NCBI GenBank assembly: GCA_002699585.1 | Contig: PABP01000014.1 | Location: 682,001-746,000, forward strand | Length of the DNA stretch: 64,000 nt | Reading direction: 5' to 3' | DNA from: Anaerolineaceae bacterium | GTDB lineage: Bacteria > Chloroflexota > Anaerolineae > Aggregatilineales > Phototrophicaceae | Shown here: positions 34,124-41,748 of the stretch, piece by piece | How the letters are laid out: each line of letters starts with the position of its first letter | Position numbering within the stretch: the first letter of the stretch is position 1 | The notes under the pieces: model-generated | Seen by the model: the letters and a program-made list of their open reading frames with translations, nothing else | Database searches by the model: none | What the model was told of the DNA's origin: nothing | Position numbers and translations under genes: made by a program

Positions 34124-36258
34124 GAGTGAGTTCCAATCTTGTCAAAGCGCCGTTCAGGGATACCCGGCACATAATAGTGAACAATGTTTTCATAATAGTC
34201 GAGGTCGTGCTCTGCGGGTTCGACGCCTTCCGGCAGCGGCTTGCCATGGAACGCCTGGAAGTAGGTCAGGCAGGCATCGCGCCACCAACGCGCTTCGCGT
34301 TCCTGCACCACCAGCAACTTCTTGACGTGCATATACCGTGCCGCGTCGATCTTGCCCTCAAGTGTCTCCCAGGTTTGCTGCATCTGCCGCACCTCGTTGA
34401 CGCCTTCCTGATACATCAGACACATTTCGTCCCACAGCGTCCTGCCGGATTTCAACACATGGTCCCAGCTCACATGATGGAACCACAACAGCAGATTTTC
34501 CGGGCAGGTGTCGACATTAGCTAGCTGGTCACGGTAGGGCGGGTTATACAGGCTGACTGCATCCGTGCCGCTGGCTGTCCGGTCGAAGCCGACGCCCTCA
34601 GCATCCGCCTGATGGTAATAGACCGCTGTCCAATCGGGCCGGATGCCATCCACCCAGGGACCGGGTCCATAATGATGCCCCTCGGCGAAGATATGGTGCA
34701 GTCCCAGTGGCATCATGTATTTGACCACTGACTCGCGCGAGTCGATCATCATCTGAATGATCGTGTCAACGAAATCCTCATCGTTGCTGAAGGTCATCCG
34801 CAGCCATTCATCCGCGATCTGCTCCGATGACAGCGTATAGTCCCACGTCAACCGACCGTAAGCGTACCAGTTGGCCGCTGCGAACGGATGCCCGCACCAG
34901 TTGCGATCATCACCGATGTTGGTGACTGCTGCCATGCCGCTGATATCGTGCCCATCTAAACTACCATCGACCACTTTCGCCACTGTCGAGCCAGGGCCTT
35001 TGACATAGGTATCGGCGTCCAGCGTTTCTTTGAACATGGGCGCGAGATATACCAGATGCGTGGCGTTGCCCAGGTACTCCTGTGTGATCTGGACTTCTAG
35101 CATCAGTGGCGTCTTGGGCATGGCCCCGAATAGCGGGTGATACGGCTCCCTCGGCTGGAAGTCAATCGGTCCGTTTTTGACTTGCAGCAGGGCATTTGCT
35201 TTGAATGTGCCATCCTGCGGGACCAACTGCGAGTTGGCTTGTTTAGCTCGGTCTTCCTGAACGTCGGCGTCATAGACAAACGCTCGCCAGATGCAGATGC
35301 CGCCGTGTGGTTCCAGCGCATCAGCCAGCATATTGGCCCCATCGGCATGGATGCGACCATAATCGTGCGGTCCTGGCTGCCCCTCGGAATTGGCCTTGAC
35401 GACGAAGCCGCCAAAGTCCGGCAGAATGCTGTAAATCTGGTCGACCTTAGCCTTCCACCAGGCGGCGACATCGGCATCCAGTGGATCGGCTGTGCTCAAC
35501 CCGCCGATTTCCATCGGCGCACTGAACCGTGCAGTCAGGTACACCTGTAAGCCATAAGGCCGCAGGACGTCAGCCAGCGCCGCGACTTTATGCAGATAGG
35601 GCTCGGTCAAAATCAGCGCATTGGCGTTGACGTTGGTCAGCACGGTTGCATTCAGGCCGATGGACGCGCAGGCCCGCGCATAATCCGTATAGCGTGGGTC
35701 GATGTAATGCGGCAGCTTGTGCCAATCCCATAGCGAGTGCCCCGCAAAGCCGCGCTCAATCGTCCCATCCAGGTTATCCCAGTGGTTGAGCATGCGCAGC
35801 TTGACCTTAGGTGCACTGACGATATGCAGCCCATCTAGCGATTGCTGGGTTTGCAGCAGCCGCAAAAACGCGAATACGCCGTACAACACGCCTTTATCGC
35901 TGTTGGCCGCGATGATAATCGTCTGATGCCAATCGACCACCTGTTGGCTGATGACATAGCCCTCGTCGCCGACTGTATCCAGATCAACCAGCTTTTGCTC
36001 AAGGATTTTTGCCGAGCTTTCTGGCGTTCCGCAGACAATCGCGCCATCTTCTGTTACCGACTCGCTCAGCATGACCTCATGACCGAGCAAGCCTTCTAGC
36101 CCGCACTGTAATTCACCCCGCGCCACCCTCAGCGTCGGCGAATCCCCCGGAAACACGATCTCCCTAATTTGCTGCCGATAAACAGCTAGCAATTCCGCAT
36201 CATCAACCAGATGATAACGCAGCCATAACTCATAACCATCTTCGTTCTTCAAAACCAT
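34120..36258 (-). CDS. aguA: Alpha-glucuronidase, GH67
   Basis: This 712-residue enzyme removes alpha-1,2-linked (4-O-methyl)glucuronic acid from xylo-oligosaccharides. Catalytic residues line up with characterised GH67 enzymes: the acid E292 in KANSEGQPGPHDYG, and the D366/E394 pair in GPIDFQPRE and QITQEYLG, with the same 28-residue spacing as in the Geobacillus enzyme. The N-terminal beta domain, central TIM barrel and C-terminal helical domain are all present. There is no signal peptide, so it acts on imported aldouronic acids. Transcription is from uxuA towards the oxidoreductase, with an array of palindromic repeats between uxuA and this gene. Confidence 0.95.
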   Translation of the reverse strand: MVLKNEDGYELWLRYHLVDDAELLAVYRQQIREIVFPGDSPTLRVARGELQCGLEGLLGHEVMLSESVTEDGAIVCGTPESSAKILEQKLVDLDTVGDEGYVISQQVVDWHQTIIIAANSDKGVLYGVFAFLRLLQTQQSLDGLHIVSAPKVKLRMLNHWDNLDGTIERGFAGHSLWDWHKLPHYIDPRYTDYARACASIGLNATVLTNVNANALILTEPYLHKVAALADVLRPYGLQVYLTARFSAPMEIGGLSTADPLDADVAAWWKAKVDQIYSILPDFGGFVVKANSEGQPGPHDYGRIHADGANMLADALEPHGGICIWRAFVYDADVQEDRAKQANSQLVPQDGTFKANALLQVKNGPIDFQPREPYHPLFGAMPKTPLMLEVQITQEYLGNATHLVYLAPMFKETLDADTYVKGPGSTVAKVVDGSLDGHDISGMAAVTNIGDDRNWCGHPFAAANWYAYGRLTWDYTLSSEQIADEWLRMTFSNDEDFVDTIIQMMIDSRESVVKYMMPLGLHHIFAEGHHYGPGPWVDGIRPDWTAVYYHQADAEGVGFDRTASGTDAVSLYNPPYRDQLANVDTCPENLLLWFHHVSWDHVLKSGRTLWDEMCLMYQEGVNEVRQMQQTWETLEGKIDAARYMHVKKLLVVQEREARWWRDACLTYFQAFHGKPLPEGVEPAEHDLDYYENIVHYYVPGIPERRFDKIGTHS

Positions 36259-36294
36259 TTTTTACGCTTTCTGATGAAATTCATTGCATCTTTA

Positions 36295-36535
36295 CCATCG
36301 TAGGGACAAGACTTGCCTTGCCCGCTTGATCTAACCAAAACATATTTCCATCGTAGGGACACACCATGCTGCATCCGGCCCAGGCTCGCAAAGCTCTCTG
36401 TCATGCTCAAATTTACCATCGTAGGGACGCGGTCCGTCTCATCTGGCCCAACCTCGCACTACTTCCGTAGGGACGCAGAATGCTGCGTCCGGCCCACGTC
36501 CGCAAAATCATCGTAGGGGCACAATACATTGTGAC
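36295..36535 (+). repeat. Array of five GTAGGGRC palindromic repeats
   Basis: Five copies begin at about 36299, 36352, 36421, 36467 and 36513, each opening with (C)GTAGGGAC or GTAGGGGC. Copy 4 has the perfect stem GGACGCAG-AATG-CTGCGTCC (36471-36490). Copy 5 is GGGGCACAATACATTGTGACC. Copy 1 pairs ACAAG with CTTGC-type sequence, and copies 2 and 3 are degenerate. Three copies share the upstream word TTTACCATC or TTTCCATC. The array fills the uxuA-aguA gap and may shape the message between these cistrons. Confidence 0.8.
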
Positions 36536-36547
36536 CAGATGAGGGCC

Positions 36548-37576
36548 TTACCGCTTCAACCCCTGCCACAACCCATACAGATACATCGCCGCCAGCGCCC
36601 GATCATACAACCCGTACCCGACGCGCCCCGTCTCGCCCCAGATCATACGTCCATGATCCGGTCGCAGTGGCCCCTCAAAGCCAATATCGATCAACGCTTG
36701 CATGATCGCTGGCATATCAATGTGGGTGGAATCGGTGTGCGCGACCTCATAAAAGCTCTGGAAGCCTGTCAGCGCCACATTACGCAAATGCACAAAATGA
36801 ATGCGATCCGCGAACTGGTGGACCATCGCAGGCAGATCGTTATCCGGCGATGTCCCCAGCGAACCCGTGCAGAAAGTCAGGCCGTTGTGCCGGGAAGGGA
36901 CCGCATCAAATATGCGCTGGATCGACTTGGCATCCCGAACAATGCGCGGCAGCCCCATGATCGACCAGGGCGGGTCATCGGGATGCACTGCCAAAAAGAC
37001 CCCCGCTTCTTCCGCTACCGGGATCACGCGCTCTAAGAAATAGACAAAATTCTTGAATAGGGCATCTTCGTCGATCTGGCTGTATTCGGCTAGCACCGCC
37101 TGGACCTGTTCGCCAGTGAAACCATGCGCCCACGCGACCCGCGCCTCAAAGCCTTGGGACAGGTCATAGTCCAGCATAGCCTGATGATCGTACAGCGTCA
37201 CCATCGATTTATCCGCTAGCTGGTAGACCAAATTGGTACGCATCCAGTCGAACACGGGCATGAAGTTGTAGCACAGCACGGGAATCCCGACTTTGCCCAT
37301 ATTACGAATGCTCTCGCAGAAGGCATCAATCAGGGCATCGCGCTCCGGTAAGCCTTTCTTGATCGCCTCATGAACAGCAATGCTCTCGATGACATCCAGG
37401 CTCAGGCCCTGCGCTTCGACCGTCTGTTTGATGCCCACGAAGTCGGCCACGCTCCAGACTTCACCCGCAGGCTTGCCTTCCAGCGTCCCAACAATGCCCT
37501 CAATCACCGGAATTTGCTTGATTTGTTCCAGGCTGACCGTATCGCCCTCACCAAACCAGCGCCACGTTAATTTCAT
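36548..37576 (-). CDS. uxuA: Mannonate dehydratase
   Basis: This 342-residue enzyme dehydrates D-mannonate to 2-keto-3-deoxygluconate, the glucuronate branch of hexuronate catabolism. The UxuA TIM barrel is recognisable from MKLTWRWFGEGD at the N-terminus, VLCYNFMPVFDW, and the metal-ligand segments AVHPDDPP, TFCTGSLG, HFVHLRN and PDHGRMIWGE. The ATG at 37576 was chosen because GGAG stands eight bases upstream and the conserved start follows. It begins the minus-strand group and diverges from the PL22 genes across an operator-rich 240-base region. Confidence 0.96.
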   Translation of the reverse strand: MKLTWRWFGEGDTVSLEQIKQIPVIEGIVGTLEGKPAGEVWSVADFVGIKQTVEAQGLSLDVIESIAVHEAIKKGLPERDALIDAFCESIRNMGKVGIPVLCYNFMPVFDWMRTNLVYQLADKSMVTLYDHQAMLDYDLSQGFEARVAWAHGFTGEQVQAVLAEYSQIDEDALFKNFVYFLERVIPVAEEAGVFLAVHPDDPPWSIMGLPRIVRDAKSIQRIFDAVPSRHNGLTFCTGSLGTSPDNDLPAMVHQFADRIHFVHLRNVALTGFQSFYEVAHTDSTHIDMPAIMQALIDIGFEGPLRPDHGRMIWGETGRVGYGLYDRALAAMYLYGLWQGLKR

Positions 37577-37590
37577 ATTTTTGCTCCGCC

Positions 37591-37613
37591 GTAGGGACGC
37601 AGTACGTTGCATC
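37591..37613 (+). repeat. GTAGGGAC-family palindrome in uxuA leader
   Basis: GTAGGGACGCAGTACGTTGC continues ATCC, with GGACGCA and TGCATCC as near-complementary arms. It overlaps the untranslated leader of uxuA a few bases before its ribosome binding site, so the stem could affect translation. Confidence 0.6.
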
Positions 37614-37721
37614 CGCTTATTTCTACCTAAACAATTTATCTCTCGTACTATACGTCTCGACACAATCTCATTTCTGTAACCTAGTTTTTCACTTATACCA
37701 CCATGTCGCAAGCCGGTAAGC

Positions 37722-37731
37722 ACCAATTGGT
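37722..37731. promoter_or_regulatory. ACCAATTGGT palindrome
   Basis: A perfect 10-base palindrome in the uxuA/PL22 divergent region. ACCA/TGGT half-sites resemble those bound by GntR-family hexuronate regulators; the assignment is inference. Confidence 0.4.
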
Positions 37732-37738
37732 CTGCTGT

Positions 37739-37760
37739 TGGTTATACACCAATATAACCA
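37739..37760. promoter_or_regulatory. TGGTTATA-N6-TATAACCA operator candidate
   Basis: Perfect 8-base inverted arms surround CACCAA. The left part is also a second, nested repeat (TTGGT-N5-ACCAA). It lies in the divergent uxuA/PL22 region and looks like a regulator binding site. Confidence 0.55.
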
Positions 37761-37772
37761 CGCGTCTCCAAA

Positions 37773-37789
37773 TCCTATACAATATAGGA
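37773..37789. promoter_or_regulatory. TCCTATA-CAA-TATAGGA operator candidate
   Basis: Perfect 7-base inverted arms around a 3-base spacer, 28 bases before the first PL22 start. The half-site AATCCTATA recurs in the palindrome at 41648-41661 next to the gntR gene, suggesting a common regulator. Confidence 0.6.
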
Positions 37790-37816
37790 ACTTGCCAACA
37801 CCCTGGAGGTGTATAG

Positions 37817-39013
37817 ATGTCCAAAGGTCGTGTTTACGACGATCCGCAGTTCCGTTATGTCGACGCTTATAGTGGCCGAGAAGTCATCCAATTGACCAAT
37901 TATCTCGGACACTCCAACCATTTTTACTTCACCGATCCCTGCTGGTTCAATGACAATAAATCCTTCTTTTTTATGTCAGATCGTGAAAATCAAAGCAATT
38001 TATTCCGTTATGATCTTGAAGATAGCAAAATTACCCAGGTAACGGACTTCAAGACGCCTGGGCACTCACGCGGTTGCTGGAGCGATGCCAATCAGCGCCT
38101 TTATTACGGGCGTGACCGGAAAATCATCGAACTTAACCCGGAGACTTATGAAGAGCGCGTGATTTATGAAGCACCCGCTGGTATGGAGCCGGACGCGCGT
38201 GCTAACCCGACCGCCGATGGCAAGTACGTCATTACCCGCTTGCAAGAGATTATCCCTGAAAATAAGCCCTCTATTTCTTTTGCCTATTCACGCTTCCGCG
38301 AGATGTTCCATCGCAAACCATTGACCCAAATCATTCGTATTGAGGTCGCTACAGGCAAGATGGAGGTCATTTTAGAAGACAAGCGCTATATGACCCATAT
38401 CAATACATCCCATAAGCTGCCCAACATCATGACCTATTGCAATGAAGGCCCCTGGGACCTCGTCGAGCAGCGCATCTGGGGATTGAACATCGAAACAGGC
38501 GAAACCTGGAAAATCCGCCCCCAGGATGATGGTCTTGATTATGCGGTTGGTCATGAGTACTGGTTCGCAGATGGTGAAACCATCGGCTATCATGGCTTCC
38601 CACGCAAAGACCGTGAACGCGAGCATGTTTTTGGCCATATCAAATGGGATAACAGCGACCCGGTCGAGGTTAGTTTCCCATTCCGCTCGACCCATTTCCA
38701 AAGCCTGGATGAGTCCATCATCGTCGGTGATGGCTCCCCGGCGGCCGTATTCAGCCACCAGGGCGTGGCCCGTCCCTTCATCCAGCTCTTCAAGTGGGAT
38801 GGCGAAGACTACGTTGGCCCGCGCATCTTGTCTTATCATCGCAGCACTTTCAACGACCAGCACGCGCACCCGCACCCGCGCTTCACGCCCGATGGCAAGT
38901 ACGTCCTCTACTCATCCGACCTGACCGGATACAGCAACATGTACTTGGTAGAAGTTGGCGACTTTGAAGACCTGCCGCTGCTGACGGATGACGTCCAGCC
39001 GCAGCATACGTAA
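37817..39013 (+). CDS. Oligogalacturonate lyase-like protein, PL22, copy 1
   Basis: This 398-residue seven-bladed beta-propeller is related to oligogalacturonide lyases (Ogl, PL22), which cleave unsaturated digalacturonate in the cytoplasm by beta-elimination with a manganese-type metal. The metal motif QxxHxH is at Q348, H351 and H353 (DQHAHPHPRF), and another conserved His is H293 (STHFQS). Propeller repeats are visible in YFTDPCWFNDNKSFFFMSDR and RFTPDGKYVLYSSDLTG. No signal peptide. GGAGGTG precedes the ATG. The tandem paralogue starts 16 bases after the stop. Substrate by homology only; uronate-linked oligomers fit the neighbours. Confidence 0.88.
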   Translation: MSKGRVYDDPQFRYVDAYSGREVIQLTNYLGHSNHFYFTDPCWFNDNKSFFFMSDRENQSNLFRYDLEDSKITQVTDFKTPGHSRGCWSDANQRLYYGRDRKIIELNPETYEERVIYEAPAGMEPDARANPTADGKYVITRLQEIIPENKPSISFAYSRFREMFHRKPLTQIIRIEVATGKMEVILEDKRYMTHINTSHKLPNIMTYCNEGPWDLVEQRIWGLNIETGETWKIRPQDDGLDYAVGHEYWFADGETIGYHGFPRKDREREHVFGHIKWDNSDPVEVSFPFRSTHFQSLDESIIVGDGSPAAVFSHQGVARPFIQLFKWDGEDYVGPRILSYHRSTFNDQHAHPHPRFTPDGKYVLYSSDLTGYSNMYLVEVGDFEDLPLLTDDVQPQHT

Positions 39014-39029
39014 GCCGGGTAGGGCAGCC

Positions 39030-40217
39030 ATGCACAAAGGTGATGTCTACACCGACGAGATTCTCGTCTATGCTGATCCGCATAGTGGCCGCCAGGTAGT
39101 CCGTCTCACGGACTACCCCGGCCATTCCAACCATCTCTACTTCACCGACCCCTGCTGGTTTAATGAGGGGCGCTCTTTCGTATTCACATCCGACCGTGGC
39201 GGTCATAGCAACCTGTTCCGTTACGATCTGGATACCTACAAGGCGACTCAGCTCACCGAGCTACAGGGAAAAAGCATCGAAAATGAGCGCGTTTTCGACC
39301 ATCGGCCCGCCGGAGCTTACAGCGCGGTCAACCACAAACACTACTACTGGTGGCAAAACGGCCTCTATGAACTCGATGTTGATACCTGCGCGGAACGGCT
39401 CGTTTATCAGGCCCCGCCGGATAAGATCCTGGGCATTCATGGCATCACTTCAGCCGATGGACGTTACGTCTGCAACATGATGCGCGATCCCGTCGCCGAG
39501 GAAGATGCGCTGGCCATTAGCTATCCTTATTCGCACTTCCCACTGTTGTATCCGGGCAAGCCGCTGACGCAGCTCATTCGGGTAGATGTTCAAACAGGGG
39601 CGATGGAGGTCATCCACGAAGATCGGCGCTTCATGACCCATGTCAATCTGTCGCCGACTATGCCGGACATCCTGACCTTCTGCCACGAAGGTCCCTGGCA
39701 ATCCGTCGAGCAGCGCATCTGGGGTCTGAATATCCAGACAGGCGAAACCTGGAAAATCCGCCCGCAGGATGAAGATAACTTCGCCATTGGCCATGAATAC
39801 TGGTTCACGGATGGTGAGCATATTGGCTATCATGGTCGCCCGCGCGATGGCCAGGGCGAACACGTCTTTGGTTACATCAAATGGGATAACAGCGAACACG
39901 TTGAAGTCCGCTTTCCGTTTCACTCGTTCCACTTTGCCAGCAATGGCTATGAAATGATCGTCGGCGACGGCACGCGTGTCTTCAGCAACCCTGATGAACC
40001 CTTCATCCAGCTATTCAAATGGGACGGACAGCGCTATATGGGGCCGCGCATCCTGGCGATGCACCGCAGCACCTGCAATGGTCAACATGCCCACTGCCAT
40101 CCGCGTTTCACTCCGGATGGGCGTTATGTGCTCTATACATCTGACCTGACGGGTTATGCCAACATGTACCTGGTAGAAGTCGGTGATTTTGAAGATTTGC
40201 CACAATTAGAGAAATGA
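39030..40217 (+). CDS. Oligogalacturonate lyase-like protein, PL22, copy 2
   Basis: The 395-residue product is a clear paralogue of the preceding gene, sharing long stretches such as HSNHLYFTDPCWFN, EQRIWGLNIQTGETWKIRPQ and SDLTGYANMYLVEVGDFEDLP. The metal-binding QxxHxH is at Q352, H355 and H357 (GQHAHCHPRF), with Cys where copy 1 has Pro. Differences cluster in the middle third (VFDHRPAGAYSAVNHKHYYW), which in propellers lines the substrate cleft, so the two may prefer different oligomers. ATG at 39030 was chosen; an in-frame start at 38988 lies inside copy 1. Confidence 0.87.
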   Translation: MHKGDVYTDEILVYADPHSGRQVVRLTDYPGHSNHLYFTDPCWFNEGRSFVFTSDRGGHSNLFRYDLDTYKATQLTELQGKSIENERVFDHRPAGAYSAVNHKHYYWWQNGLYELDVDTCAERLVYQAPPDKILGIHGITSADGRYVCNMMRDPVAEEDALAISYPYSHFPLLYPGKPLTQLIRVDVQTGAMEVIHEDRRFMTHVNLSPTMPDILTFCHEGPWQSVEQRIWGLNIQTGETWKIRPQDEDNFAIGHEYWFTDGEHIGYHGRPRDGQGEHVFGYIKWDNSEHVEVRFPFHSFHFASNGYEMIVGDGTRVFSNPDEPFIQLFKWDGQRYMGPRILAMHRSTCNGQHAHCHPRFTPDGRYVLYTSDLTGYANMYLVEVGDFEDLPQLEK

Positions 40218-40322
40218 CCGAAGATCATAACCAAACATAACAGGCGACATAAAGCTCAATATTCATAAACTCTGAGTCGCTGTATGATGATACAGAGAGC
40301 GCACGTAAATAGGGAAGAGATC

Positions 40323-40835
40323 ATGAGCAATCAATCCAAACCTGCAAGCCCATCTTTTAAGGGCCTGACCTGGCATCGTGACCAGTACTATTCCTTCTTT
40401 GCCCCGATGGACTGGCAACGAATCATGTGGCCGGATGGACGCCAAGGCATTATCTTGTTGCCTGATAACGATGACTTACACACACTCTTCGCCGTCGAAG
40501 TCGTCGACCTGGGTACGGATGTCACCAGCGATGATGTACCTTATTTGGCACAAGGTCTGCGCGATGGCATCAAAGCCCTACCAGAACGTAACATCGAAAT
40601 GACCGATGAGAAAGTTACGGGCCGCCTGATTGAACTGAAAGCCAAATATGCATTCGCAGAAGGCGAACAACGGCGTAAGCGCTGGGTTCGTGTGTTCTAC
40701 TTCAAAGGTCATCAAGTAACATTAACCGCCCAGGGCGCGACCGAAGAATCCTATGACTACTGGTTACCCATGTTTAATGAGGCCATGATGACCGCCAAAA
40801 TTCATGACACCATGCCGGAAAATCCGCCCGCTTAA
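40323..40835 (+). CDS. Hypothetical protein, possible PsbP/Mog1-like fold
   Basis: The 170-residue cytoplasmic protein has alternating strands (GIILLPDNDDLHTLFAVEVV, RRKRWVRVFYFKGHQVTLTAQG) ending in an amphipathic helix (YWLPMFNEAMMTAKI), an order that resembles the DcrB/PsbP/Mog1 fold. No catalytic motif is seen. GGGAAGAG precedes ATG at 40323; an in-frame ATG at 40284 lacks a site. It lies after the PL22 pair, possibly on the same transcript. Confidence 0.6.
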   Translation: MSNQSKPASPSFKGLTWHRDQYYSFFAPMDWQRIMWPDGRQGIILLPDNDDLHTLFAVEVVDLGTDVTSDDVPYLAQGLRDGIKALPERNIEMTDEKVTGRLIELKAKYAFAEGEQRRKRWVRVFYFKGHQVTLTAQGATEESYDYWLPMFNEAMMTAKIHDTMPENPPA

Positions 40836-40905
40836 AGTTGTCTATATAGGGTCTATTTATGAGGGTAGGGTGACGCACCAGCAGGCTCATGCCTTGCAGC
40901 ACGTC

Positions 40906-41574
40906 CTATAAATCAACCTCTTGTGTCTTACGAATATGTACCAGATAGTCATTCAACGCCGCTTCATTGTGCTGTTGGATGACTATTTTGATACGCGCAT
41001 CATCCCCGGAGCGCATCGCCTTCAACATCTGCCGATGCTCCAATTGCGCTCGTGGCACCCGCTGGGCAGATACCTGCTCAAGATAATAGCGCCTTAGCCG
41101 ATCCCAGTGCAGCAGGGCACGCGCCATCATATCCCTGGAAATCGTCATATTCGCCAGATCACTGATCATCATATGCAGTTCGAGGTTCTTCGCTGACCAC
41201 ACATCAGACTTGCTGACGTATTGCTCCATCTCGTCAATCATCTTCTCAAGAAGGTCAAACTCCGCTTCTGTCGCGCGATGGCTGGCGCGGCAACTACTGA
41301 TAATCTCCAACGACTCCAGTAGTGCGAACACCTCCATAATCAGCTCAGGCTGTAAGTCCGTCACCGTCACCCCAGCATAGGGACGAATCGTCACCAGGCC
41401 ATCGGCTTCCAATAAGCGCAAACATTCGCGGATCGGGCTATGACTAACGTGATATTGCTCGGCCAGATCATCAATCACAATTCGGCTGCCCGGCTCAAAT
41501 TCGCCGTTGATGATGGCATCCCGGATAATTTCGTACACCACTTGGTTCTTGCTTTTGAGTTCTTGCGTGCTCAT
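40906..41574 (-). CDS. GntR-family transcriptional regulator, FadR/FCD subfamily
   Basis: This 222-residue repressor or activator has an N-terminal winged helix (about 8-72, with GEFEPGSRIVIDDLAEQYHVSHSPIRECLRLLEADGL split around the recognition helix) and an all-helical FCD effector domain (about 80-215). The FCD metal/ligand site residues include D and H in ELHMMISDLA and the C-terminal EHRQMLKAMRSGD and QHNEAALNDY. FadR-type regulators of this kind often sense uronates or their acids. It diverges from the oligosaccharide importer, with a palindrome next to its own -10 element, so it probably regulates itself and the importer. Confidence 0.92.
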   Translation of the reverse strand: MSTQELKSKNQVVYEIIRDAIINGEFEPGSRIVIDDLAEQYHVSHSPIRECLRLLEADGLVTIRPYAGVTVTDLQPELIMEVFALLESLEIISSCRASHRATEAEFDLLEKMIDEMEQYVSKSDVWSAKNLELHMMISDLANMTISRDMMARALLHWDRLRRYYLEQVSAQRVPRAQLEHRQMLKAMRSGDDARIKIVIQQHNEAALNDYLVHIRKTQEVDL

Positions 41575-41637
41575 CTTGCGCTTCTTGTGCGTTTAGTAAT
41601 TGTTAATCTATTTGCGAAGTTCTCAAAATCAGTTTAT

Positions 41638-41661
41638 ATTATACAACAATCCTATAGGATT
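41638..41661 (-). promoter_or_regulatory. gntR promoter -10 with adjacent AATCCTATAGGATT palindrome
   Basis: The minus strand has a perfect TATAAT at 41638-41643. Immediately upstream, 41648-41661 is the perfect 14-base palindrome AATCCTATAGGATT, placed in the spacer/-35 zone of that promoter. It shares AATCCTATA with the operator candidate at 37773-37789 ahead of the PL22 genes. Confidence 0.6.
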
Positions 41662-41748
41662 TTATTTTGGATGCCAGCCAGGTTCAAAATAGTATTACAT
41701 TCCTGAACTTGGATGATGCATTATTGATTAATTAAAGTGGAGGTTCTT

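Noticed and set aside
36295-36535. CRISPR array
   Set aside because: Units are palindromic, unevenly spaced (about 46-69 bases), diverged, and related copies are scattered singly elsewhere. No cas genes are present.
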